A stretch of DNA of 35,933 nucleotides from Actinomycetes bacterium. GTDB taxonomy: Bacteria; Actinomycetota; Actinomycetes; Nanopelagicales; Nanopelagicaceae. Shown here piece after piece: positions 1 to 5,856 of this stretch. Every line of letters begins with the position of its first letter. Position 1 is the first letter of the stretch. The notes beneath the pieces are model-generated. The model was not told the origin of the DNA. It saw nothing but the letters and a program-made list of their open reading frames with translations, and made no database searches. The DNA lies in assembly GCA_025363635.1 (NCBI GenBank), contig JANYDL010000013.1, forward strand, positions 1-35,933, given 5' to 3'. The position numbers were made by a program, and so were the translations under genes.

Positions 1-504
1 AGCAGGGAAATTTTCTAAGTTTGGAAAAAGATATGATATTGTTGTGACATCTTGTTTTGAAGGGATGGCTCGCAATAAAGCGATCTCCCCTTCGAAATCT
101 TCGAGGGAGTTAAAGTTACGGTAGACCGAGGCATATCGTAGGTAGGCGACCTCATCGAGTTCGCGAAGTGGCGCGAGAATTGCCAACCCGACCTCCTGGG
201 CTTCAAACTCGGCTTGGCCTCTCATCCGTAGAGCTTCTTCAACTCTTTGGGCCAAAAGGGCAAGATCATCATCATTGACTGGTCGACCTTGGCAGGCTTT
301 GCGAACACCGGCGATGACTTTTTCGCGGCTGAAAGGTTCGGTCGCACCACTTCTCTTAATAATGTTGAGAAGGGCCGTCTCCTGAGTTGAAAATCGCGAT
401 CCGCACTCTGGACATTCGCGGCGGCGGCGAATCTGGGTGCCATCTTCAGCAGGACGAGAATCGACGACGCGAGAATCATCATGTCGGCAAAATGGACAGA
501 TCAT
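1..504 (-). CDS. nrdR: Transcriptional repressor NrdR (3' end outside window)
   Basis: NrdR is the zinc-ribbon/ATP-cone repressor of ribonucleotide reductase genes. The reading frame from the ATG at 504 starts [17 protein letters not shown]. It has the two CxxC zinc pairs (CPFC near residue 3, CPEC near residue 32) and the arginine-rich DNA-contact stretch [16 protein letters not shown]. An ATP-cone follows (about residues 49-139), containing [14 protein letters not shown] and the conserved ending [17 protein letters not shown] Shine-Dalgarno lies about 10 nt upstream. The frame stays open to base 1 (168 codons), already longer than the usual 150-160 residues, so the protein has a C-terminal tail of unknown length beyond the window. 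Its nearness to lexA and the LysM gene is the common actinobacterial arrangement. No ribonucleotide reductase gene is visible here. Confidence 0.95.
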   Translation of the reverse strand, partial: MICPFCRHDDSRVVDSRPAEDGTQIRRRRECPECGSRFSTQETALLNIIKRSGATEPFSREKVIAGVRKACQGRPVNDDDLALLAQRVEEALRMRGQAEFEAQEVGLAILAPLRELDEVAYLRYASVYRNFNSLEDFEGEIALLRAIPSKQDVTTISYLFPNLENFPA

Positions 505-566
505 GCGGCGTGTCTCCCTTCCTCTAGTCCTACTGGGGTGTATTGCGATTACTGACAATTCCCTGT

Positions 567-587
567 GTAGTGCGTGAAAACCACTAC
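567..587. promoter_or_regulatory. Inverted repeat upstream of nrdR
   Basis: GTAGTG and CACTAC form a perfect 6-bp inverted repeat separated by 9 nt, about 65 nt upstream of the nrdR start. It could be an operator for nrdR. It does not match the usual NrdR box closely, so no regulator is assigned. The rest of 505-738 shows no gene. Confidence 0.25.
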
Positions 588-738
588 TTATGGAACTATA
601 TCGCGCTTGGACCCCTACATCTAGTATCAACTGTAAAGGAGGTCTTGAGGGTTGTGTCACATTGCCCAACAATTATCTTTTTAGAGCGTGTCGCGAGGCT
701 AGCGTAAGTCAGTTGCTCAATTCGCGTCCGCTTGATCC

Positions 739-1125
739 CTATTTTATGAGTACTGCCCCTTTGTGTGCCCTTGCCAGCTTCTTATCTAGGGTCCACAAAG
801 TTGCCCCACTCAGTTTCGCCGATGCGCTTATAACGGCGTCTGGAAGTCTCACATTTGCAGTGGCGCGGATTCTGGCTGCCTCCACCGCCACTTCCTCGTC
901 CACAGAATGGATCGACTCGACCACCGAAGTTATCTTCTTTTTCACATCGCTTGCTCGGCGCGCATTTACCTGTGATGGGCCCACCAAAGTTTCTGCCAAG
1001 GCAATGGCACAAATTTCATAGATATTTTCTTCTGACTCGAAACGAGAGTAAACGGCGCTATGGTGTACATCATCGCGATTGATGAGTGCGATGAGAACCG
1101 AGGAATCGAGAGCTACTTTTCCCAT
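739..1125 (-). CDS. PIN-domain toxin, VapC-like ribonuclease
   Basis: A 128-residue protein of typical VapC length. The PIN-domain acidic residues can be seen: Asp7 in ALDSSVLIAL, Glu45 in ALAETLVG, Asp96 in RLPDAVISASA and Asp114 in TLDKKLA. These coordinate Mg2+ in VapC-type endoribonucleases, which cleave tRNA or rRNA when released from the antitoxin. The start codon lies inside the end of the upstream AbrB-like gene (13-nt overlap), the standard antitoxin-toxin coupling. The pair sits between nrdR and the lexA/LysM locus, genes that are usually close neighbours in actinobacteria, which suggests an inserted module. The family call is firm; the RNA target cannot be read from sequence. Confidence 0.85.
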   Translation of the reverse strand: MGKVALDSSVLIALINRDDVHHSAVYSRFESEENIYEICAIALAETLVGPSQVNARRASDVKKKITSVVESIHSVDEEVAVEAARIRATANVRLPDAVISASAKLSGATLWTLDKKLARAHKGAVLIK

Positions 1126-1514
1126 GAGTCTCGTTCTACTTCAAGATCGAAGTTGTCGTATAAACCAGTGCCGATACCGGCCAGACTCAATATCGGTTTT
1201 TGTTGACGAGAAAGAGCAATCGTTCCATTGGCCATAACGGCGCAATTAATGCTGTCCCCTACTTTAAATCCGGCCTTTCGGAGGATATCCACTGGAATCG
1301 TAATTTGATTCTTCGCACTTACTCGTGTTGTCATCGTTCTTCCCGCGCGTTGTGCTCGCTCTTTAACATCAATTTTCTTAACCGCTTTTGAAAGTTTCGC
1401 TTCAACTTTGCTTGAGGAACTCTCCGAAGATTTTGCGCCTCTGCCCCTAGAAGCAACTTTCGCAACCGCAGGACTATTCGCAGTGGTTACCTTAGCCTTT
1501 ACTTTAGGAGTCAT
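1113..1514 (-). CDS. AbrB/SpoVT-fold antitoxin (VapB-like) with basic N-terminal extension
   Basis: This 133-residue protein carries a swapped-hairpin AbrB domain at about residues 62-103, with TRVSAKNQITIPVDILRKAG followed by the VGD turn. It is the predicted antitoxin and autorepressor for the overlapping PIN toxin. The C-terminal tail (about 104-133, ending DNFDLEVERDSWEK) is acidic and fits the toxin-wrapping segment. Unusually, the first 60 residues are a low-complexity Lys/Ala/Ser/Arg-rich segment that plain VapB proteins (75-90 residues) lack. Met61 (TMTTRVSAK) is an alternative start giving a standard-size antitoxin. The long form is open from the ATG at 1514 with no internal stop. 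Confidence 0.8.
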   Translation of the reverse strand: MTPKVKAKVTTANSPAVAKVASRGRGAKSSESSSSKVEAKLSKAVKKIDVKERAQRAGRTMTTRVSAKNQITIPVDILRKAGFKVGDSINCAVMANGTIALSRQQKPILSLAGIGTGLYDNFDLEVERDSWEK

Positions 1515-1762
1515 AAGTCAAGGATAACAGTCTAATCCATGTCGCGACATTGGATGTGTAAATTTTGCACTACGAGTCTCGTGAGTTATGAAACCGTATT
1601 TTTCGTTCGCTGTTAATATCGACCAAAAGGCATTTCTATAAGTACGAGACTTTTAAAGACAAGTGCCTTGACACGGGGATTTTGACGCAGCAGGGATTTT
1701 GGGGAAAACCAAGGTGTTTCCGGAATTTTCTGGCATAATCTTAACCACTTCTGATTGGCGAG

Positions 1763-1799
1763 AAAATGACCCGAGATTCATCGGGTCATTTTTCTTTTT
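1763..1799 (+). terminator. Rho-independent terminator
   Basis: AAAATGACCCGA pairs perfectly with TCGGGTCATTTT (12 bp, six-base loop) and is followed by TCTTTTTC. The T-rich side is on the + strand, so it ends + transcription coming from 1515-1762, where no ORF is apparent. The hairpin could also stop minus-strand transcripts less efficiently. An extended -10-like TGGCATAAT sits just upstream at 1731-1739. Confidence 0.8.
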
Positions 1800-1881
1800 C
1801 TGCCCACACTCTGCCAATCTCCACGTTCTTTAAAGACCGAGCAAGTTTGCCGACCCAGGAGTCCCATTATTCAGATACGTT

Positions 1882-1953
1882 GTTCATGTGGTGTAACGGC
1901 AGTATTTCTGTTTTCGCCAATCAGAAGGTGCGGGTTCAAATCCCGTCATGAAC
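1882..1953 (+). tRNA. tRNA-like element, tRNA-Gly-like with enlarged anticodon loop (possible pseudo-tRNA)
   Basis: Most of a cloverleaf can be folded. Acceptor GTTCATG (1882-1888) pairs perfectly with CATGAAC (1947-1953). The D-arm has the conserved GGTGTAACGGCAG with GG in the loop, but a weak stem of two G-U pairs and one U-A. The T-arm is GCGGG-TTCAAAT-CCCGT (1930-1946) with the invariant TTC and A. The anticodon arm is abnormal: TTCTG/CAGAA enclose 11 nt, or 9 nt if a U-U pair is allowed, instead of 7. The loop contains GCC and the base after the acceptor is T followed by CC, both typical of tRNA-Gly. No encoded CCA is present. It is tRNA-derived; whether it decodes is doubtful. It lies between two strong terminators. 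Confidence 0.6.
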
Positions 1954-2017
1954 TCCGCAGTCTCGGATTTTCATGACTGGTCTCTTGGCGCCGACCCTAT
2001 AGTTTGGAGAGCTGAGC

Positions 2018-2050
2018 AAGGGCTTCGAGGAAACTCGAAGCCCTTTTTAT
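2018..2050 (+). terminator. Rho-independent terminator downstream of the tRNA-like element
   Basis: AAGGGCTTCGAG and CTCGAAGCCCTT form a perfect 12-bp stem closed by a GAAA tetraloop, followed by TTTATTTA on the + strand. It would end a + transcript covering the tRNA-like element. It can also serve the LysM gene arriving from the other side. Between 1954 and 2017 no other gene is seen. Confidence 0.85.
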
Positions 2051-2114
2051 TTACTTTCTGTCAGCATCATCATCACGTGGCTCGCTTGCGCGCATAATGT
2101 AAAATTTGAGCCGC

Positions 2115-2480
2115 TTAAGCGGGCACCCGCAAACTTTGCCCAGCCTGCACATCGGCCGAGTTCAAGGAATTCACGGACATGATCTCATCCACCATCGCGC
2201 GAACATCGCCGCCTCCCGCCGCGGCCGCAGCGTCGGAGGCAACAGTCCACAAAGTTTCACCAGGCGCCACGATCACGGTAATAAATCTCGCGCTCGCCGG
2301 CGCCGATCCAGAGACTGCCCCGCCCGCGCCAGCCTTCATGGCAAATCCAGCGCCCAAGACCACAGTCAGTGAAAGCACCACGAGGAATCGCGCCAAGCGA
2401 CCCTTGCGGGTCAGCGACGGATAGGACGAAGTACGTGTGAAAACAGTGCCAGACACTGTGTTTACCGCGATTGCGCTCAT
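2115..2480 (-). CDS. LysM-domain secreted or membrane-anchored cell-wall protein
   Basis: The supported start is the ATG at 2480, preceded by an AAAGG-like ribosome site, giving 121 residues beginning [11 protein letters not shown]; a longer open frame upstream runs across the SOS boxes and is rejected. A hydrophobic segment at about 30-50 ([23 protein letters not shown]) follows basic residues and acts as a signal anchor. The C-terminus is a LysM peptidoglycan-binding module: [19 protein letters not shown] ... [18 protein letters not shown]. Position divergent to lexA with a perfect SOS box 35 nt upstream suggests an SOS-induced cell-envelope protein, by analogy with YneA-type division inhibitors. 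The role is inferred; the domain assignment is clear. Confidence 0.85.
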   Translation of the reverse strand: MSAIAVNTVSGTVFTRTSSYPSLTRKGRLARFLVVLSLTVVLGAGFAMKAGAGGAVSGSAPASARFITVIVAPGETLWTVASDAAAAAGGGDVRAMVDEIMSVNSLNSADVQAGQSLRVPA

Positions 2481-2514
2481 GGCCTTTACTTTCTCTACAA
2501 CCTTGGGGAAGGTT

Positions 2515-2530
2515 TCGAACAACTGTTCGA
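2515..2530. promoter_or_regulatory. LexA-binding SOS box (perfect palindrome)
   Basis: TCGAACAACTGTTCGA matches the actinobacterial/Gram-positive SOS box with perfect TCGAAC/GTTCGA arms. It lies 35 nt upstream of the LysM gene start and on the lexA side of the shared divergent region, so it probably controls the LysM gene and may contribute to lexA autoregulation. Confidence 0.9.
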
Positions 2531-2574
2531 TAGGACATTTGTACACCACCGCACCGACATAAAGCAAGAAATAT

Positions 2575-2590
2575 TCGAACAGATGTTTGA
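2575..2590. promoter_or_regulatory. Second LexA-binding SOS box, lexA-proximal
   Basis: TCGAACAGATGTTTGA is an SOS box with one mismatch in the second arm. It ends 31 nt before the preferred lexA start and is the likely autoregulatory operator. Two boxes 60 bp apart in one divergent region allow separate control of lexA and the LysM gene. Confidence 0.85.
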
Positions 2591-2621
2591 ATTTTTGGTG
2601 AACTTCCTCTACCCTCACATC

Positions 2622-3338
2622 ATGGCTAAAAAAGTTGACTCGCGCAGGGACCCAGATCCAACCCACGCTCCGGCTGCAATAGCCGAACTCCCCGATGGTC
2701 CAGCCGATGAGCATGGGCTGACCACCCGCCAGCTCAAGATCCTGCAGGCGATCAAATCCGCGATGATTACCAACGGCTACCCTCCTAGCATGCGCGAAAT
2801 CGGTGCCGCTGCCGGCCTCGCCTCCCCCGCCTCTGTCCAATATCAGTTGCAAGCCCTGGAAAAGAAAGGCTTCATCCGTCGCGATCCTTCGCGCGGTCGA
2901 GCCATGGAAGTCCTCCTGCCCGGGGAGACCTCCGATATTGAAAACACTCCGCAAGCAGATAACACGCGCCTTGTCCCACTTGTAGGTCGCATTGCTGCCG
3001 GTGGCCCGATTCTGGCAGAGCAAGTTATCGAAGATACTTTCCCGCTGCCCGAATCCATCGTGGGGCAAGGCGATCTCTTCATGCTCAAGGTCATCGGAGA
3101 TTCAATGATCGATGCTGCTATTTGCGATGGCGATTACGTTGTTATTCGCAGTCAGAAGAATTGTGAGAAGGGCGAGATCGTGGCGGCCTTAATTGATGGC
3201 GAAGCAACGGTGAAGACTTTCTCGCGCAAAGACGGACACATCTGGTTATTGCCAGCAAATGATTCCTACGCGCCGATCGATGGTGATGACTGTGAAATCT
3301 TAGGCAAGGTGACTGCGGTTATTAGGAGTGTTAGTTAA
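2622..3338 (+). CDS. lexA: LexA, SOS-response repressor and self-cleaving protease
   Basis: The start chosen is the ATG at 2622 ([10 protein letters not shown]); the earlier ATG at 2583 falls inside the SOS box. The 238-residue protein has an N-terminal winged helix ([39 protein letters not shown]). The Ala-Gly cleavage site lies in [13 protein letters not shown]. The S24 protease domain has the nucleophile Ser in [13 protein letters not shown] and the general-base Lys in [10 protein letters not shown]. RecA-stimulated autocleavage derepresses the regulon. The N-terminal 35-residue tail before LTTRQ is common in actinobacterial LexA. A partial second copy lies 1.8 kb downstream. Confidence 0.97.
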   Translation: MAKKVDSRRDPDPTHAPAAIAELPDGPADEHGLTTRQLKILQAIKSAMITNGYPPSMREIGAAAGLASPASVQYQLQALEKKGFIRRDPSRGRAMEVLLPGETSDIENTPQADNTRLVPLVGRIAAGGPILAEQVIEDTFPLPESIVGQGDLFMLKVIGDSMIDAAICDGDYVVIRSQKNCEKGEIVAALIDGEATVKTFSRKDGHIWLLPANDSYAPIDGDDCEILGKVTAVIRSVS

Positions 3339-3369
3339 ATAATTCGAAACCTTTGTGTAATTCAGATTA

Positions 3370-3387
3370 GATGTTTTGCCAAACATC
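3370..3387. terminator. Short hairpin between lexA and the AbiE pair
   Basis: GATGTTT and AAACATC form a 7-bp stem with a TGCC loop in the 73-bp gap between the convergent lexA and AbiEii ends. There is no U-tract, so it is at best a weak transcription barrier. Confidence 0.3.
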
Positions 3388-3411
3388 ACAACCCTCGAAA
3401 ATCTATTGATG

Positions 3412-4446
3412 CTATTTTGATCGCTTTTGATTCCAGGCGATTACTCGCTTGTTAATTTCGCGCTCAAGCGCTCTTAGCCGCGTAATGATGGTTTCAAAAT
3501 CCGGCGGTTCGCCGTAGATCAACCCTGCTCTAAGCATTTCCAAATAATCATTCCGAAGGGCGTCAACTCCATCTTCGTCTGGAAGAATTCTAAGTTCACC
3601 AATCAAACAAACGTCGTATTTGGAGGCGGCCGAATAATAAAAACTTTGCTTGTACAGTAGAACGTCTGCAAGTAATTCGATGTCATTCAACGCGGAGTTT
3701 CCGATTGAACCGTCTGAAAGCATAAATAGGTCGTACCAATGCCGTGACATTCGTTCACCGCTTAATTTGGTTCCTCTCGAGCTTTCAGAATGTGCAAGCG
3801 TCACCTTTTCCCAAAATGTACGCTCTCCAGAGAGAGCAAATACTCGTGCAAGTGGAAGTTCAAGATCTGGATCGAGTTCTGCAAGCATGGGACTTACAAC
3901 CGCCTCCGCCCTGGGTTCGACGCTATTCTTTGCGCCGAATTCCATTTTCACCGGCTCTAGCATATAAGGATTGCTGGTCTCCAAGACCGATACATATGAG
4001 ATATGTAATTCTTCACCCGCTTTCTGAATTTCGACCTTCAGAGACCCCCTTGATATTTCCTTCAGGAAGATCGAATTGAAATATGGTTCGACAACATCTG
4101 TCACATATTTTCGAAGCGAACTCTCCATGTCTTCTTTCGCATTGGCCCGCTGCCGAGAACTTAAATTTAAGTTTGGTCCAGCAATTCCAGAATCCAAAAA
4201 CCGATAATCGATCGTGATGTCGATATCTTCGGAGAAGCGAGATATCGCATCATGAACTTTAGACAATGAAGTCCCGCCCTTAAACACAAAATGTTCCCTG
4301 TCCGGCATCTCAAACAGAACTTTCAAACACCAGCAAACCCAGAAATCCTTTTCTATGAATTCTGGAGTGACCCCAATCTTTTCAGCTGCAGCGAGAATAG
4401 CTTCCCTTTTCTTTTCATCAGGCAATGAATGAAATATTTCAGACAC
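3412..4446 (-). CDS. AbiEii/AbiGii-family nucleotidyltransferase toxin
   Basis: A protein of about 344 residues carrying the nucleotidyltransferase signature of AbiEii toxins: FKGGTSLSK near residue 56, followed by RFSEDIDITIDYRF near residue 70. The GGTSL/SEDID pair builds the NTP- and metal-binding site. AbiEii-type toxins act in phage abortive infection; characterised relatives transfer nucleotides to tRNA 3' ends and block translation. The GTG at 4446 (MSEIFHSLPDEKK) is taken as start; a TTG at 4458 adds four residues. Both overlap the antitoxin end, the coupling expected for a type IV-like pair. Further C-terminal family motifs were not checked. Confidence 0.9.
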   Translation of the reverse strand: MSEIFHSLPDEKKREAILAAAEKIGVTPEFIEKDFWVCWCLKVLFEMPDREHFVFKGGTSLSKVHDAISRFSEDIDITIDYRFLDSGIAGPNLNLSSRQRANAKEDMESSLRKYVTDVVEPYFNSIFLKEISRGSLKVEIQKAGEELHISYVSVLETSNPYMLEPVKMEFGAKNSVEPRAEAVVSPMLAELDPDLELPLARVFALSGERTFWEKVTLAHSESSRGTKLSGERMSRHWYDLFMLSDGSIGNSALNDIELLADVLLYKQSFYYSAASKYDVCLIGELRILPDEDGVDALRNDYLEMLRAGLIYGEPPDFETIITRLRALEREINKRVIAWNQKRSK

Positions 4447-5071
4447 TTTGCAGTGCAATCTGAGTCATCTCAAATTTATAAAATGATTCGCAGAGCCATG
4501 ACGGAAACACCCCAAGTGCGTTTTTAAGCAGTTCAAACTCTTCAAACCCAAGAGCTCTCTTTATCTGAGCAATTACCTGTGTTGTTACAAGTTTCTGACC
4601 TAAATAAAGCAATGCCAGCACCGCATCACCCGCAGGTCGACCTGCAAATGCCATGTAACTCGCAGTCGTATGACGAAATTCAATCGTGTGTCCGCCAACT
4701 TGAATCAACCGAGATTTTCCAGAAGTTAAAAACACTGGCCGAGTCGGCATCTGAGTGGTTAAGCCGAAACGACGGGCTGCTTCTGCTCCGGTGATACTAA
4801 ACGTGTGCATTTTTTCCGAGGCGATTGCTTGGGCAACTTTTGCTGGCTCCAATATCGTCTTTCCTGTGTAGCGATTTTTCAAAGGTCTCACATAGACGCC
4901 TCTTGCTACTCTCTCGAGTTCACCTGTTTTGACCATTCGTGACAGGGCTTGATCGATATTAGCCCGCGTGCCCAAGTGGGAGATAAAGGCCGGAGTAAAT
5001 GGCTCTCCAAGATTCTTCCGCTCAATGCGGTTTCGGATTTCCATTGCTGCCGATATTCCACGGGTGCTCAT
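4439..5071 (-). CDS. AbiEi-type antitoxin/transcriptional repressor
   Basis: A 210-residue protein directly upstream of and overlapping the AbiEii toxin. The N-terminal part (about 1-65) reads as a winged helix: FTPAFISHLGTRANIDQALSRMVKTGELERVARGVYVRP, the wing ending in the characteristic GVYVRP. The remainder (EPAKVAQAIASE ... ITGAEAARRFGL ... HTIEFRHT) matches the AbiEi/DUF6088-like C-terminal region that silences the toxin. AbiEi proteins bind inverted repeats in their own promoter, and such a repeat starts at this gene's own start codon. The ATG at 5071 is the only good start and has no Shine-Dalgarno, which fits leaderless initiation. Confidence 0.85.
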   Translation of the reverse strand: MSTRGISAAMEIRNRIERKNLGEPFTPAFISHLGTRANIDQALSRMVKTGELERVARGVYVRPLKNRYTGKTILEPAKVAQAIASEKMHTFSITGAEAARRFGLTTQMPTRPVFLTSGKSRLIQVGGHTIEFRHTTASYMAFAGRPAGDAVLALLYLGQKLVTTQVIAQIKRALGFEEFELLKNALGVFPSWLCESFYKFEMTQIALQSV

Positions 5072-5106
5072 GTCAGAAATAGTACTACTTTATCTGACAA
5101 ACGCAA
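5071..5106 (-). promoter_or_regulatory. AbiE promoter with inverted-repeat operator; predicted leaderless start
   Basis: Reading the minus strand, TTGCGT (5106-5101), a 16-nt spacer and TACTAT (5084-5079) form a -35/-10 pair. The -10 ends 7 nt before the A of the AbiEi ATG, so the transcript would be leaderless. A perfect 7-bp inverted repeat, TGTCAGA (5071-5077) and TCTGACA (5093-5099), brackets the -10 and is the likely AbiEi operator. Confidence 0.6.
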
Positions 5107-5109
5107 TCT

Positions 5110-5532
5110 CGCCAGCTCAAGATCCTGCAGGCGATTAAGTCCGCGATGATTACCAATGGCTACCCGCCCAGCATGCGTGAAATCGGTGCCGCTGCCGGCC
5201 CGATTCTGGCAGAGCAAGTTATCGAAGATACTTTCCCTCTACCCGAATCCATCGTGGGGCAAGGCGATCTCTTCATGCTCAAGGTCATCGGAGATTCAAT
5301 GATCGATGCTGCTATTTGCGATGGCGATTACGTTGTTATTCGCACTCAGAAGAATTGCGAAAAGGGCGAGATCGTTGCAGCGATGATTGATGGCGAAGCA
5401 ACGGTGAAGACTTTCTCACGTACAGATGGCCACATCTGGTTATTGCCTGCGAACGATAATTACGCGCCAATCAATGGTGATGACTGTGAAATCTTGGGCA
5501 AGGTAACGGCTGTACTGAGGTGTGTTGGGTAG
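5110..5532 (+). pseudogene. Truncated second lexA copy (lexA remnant)
   Basis: From CGCCAGCTCAAG onward this is colinear with codons 36-238 of the intact lexA (2727-3338) except for one in-frame deletion of exactly 189 nt. The deletion joins GAAAG directly to PILAEQ. The lost part includes the recognition helix ([11 protein letters not shown]), the linker and the Ala-Gly cleavage site. The protease Ser (GDSMIDAA) and Lys (EATVKTFSR) remain. The copies also differ by scattered, mostly silent changes and a few substitutions (S/T, L/M, K/T, S/N, D/N). It lacks the lexA start and SOS boxes; the first ATG (5146) has no Shine-Dalgarno. If translated it would be a 128-residue LexA protease-like fragment; remnant is more likely. 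Confidence 0.85.
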
Positions 5533-5538
5533 GGCTAG

Positions 5539-5847
5539 TTAAAATCTGCCCTCATTAATAGAAAGTTTCTTTCGCACAACTTCTGCAATATCGACATCGA
5601 GAACGTCTGCGAGCCTTATTAAATAAATTGCTACGTCTGCAATTTCTAGCTCAATGTCGGATAATTTTTCAGGACTCAAAGAGCTCAACATCGATTCGTC
5701 AGAAGTTAGCCACTGGAATTCAGCAACTAACTCGCCAGCTTCCCCAGCCACTGCCATTGACAAGTTTTTCGGAGTGTGAAAAATCTCCCAGCCGCGAGCG
5801 TCCGCAAAAGCTCGAATCTCTAAGGCAAGTTTCTCTAAGTCGCTCAT
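5539..5847 (-). CDS. MazG-like/dCTPase-type nucleotide pyrophosphohydrolase
   Basis: A 102-residue all-alpha pyrophosphohydrolase similar to the single-domain MazG/RS21-C6 group. Metal-binding carboxylates are visible as GEAGELVAEFQW (Glu36, Glu39) and EIADVAIYLIRLAD (Glu68, Asp71), with Trp20 and the KNLSMAVAGE lead-in typical of the family. Such enzymes hydrolyse (d)NTPs to the monophosphate and PPi, acting in house-cleaning or nucleotide depletion. The start is firm: AGGAGG with 5-nt spacing, and the stop codon of the upstream nuclease-helicase overlaps this ribosome site. The two genes are therefore co-transcribed and probably co-function. Confidence 0.85.
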   Translation of the reverse strand: MSDLEKLALEIRAFADARGWEIFHTPKNLSMAVAGEAGELVAEFQWLTSDESMLSSLSPEKLSDIELEIADVAIYLIRLADVLDVDIAEVVRKKLSINEGRF

Positions 5848-5856
5848 TTCTTCCTC

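Noticed and set aside
590-1021. 143-residue + strand frame over the PIN toxin
   Set aside because: Antisense shadow of the VapC-like gene; low-complexity Ser/Ala/Thr composition and no ribosome site.
2043-2114. att site or integrase remnant next to the tRNA-like element
   Set aside because: No integrase gene or duplicated tRNA end was found; insertion at this site remains only a possibility.
2481-3068. Long N-terminal extension of the LysM frame
   Set aside because: It runs antisense through lexA and across both SOS boxes; the LysM protein starts at 2480 with a ribosome site and signal anchor.
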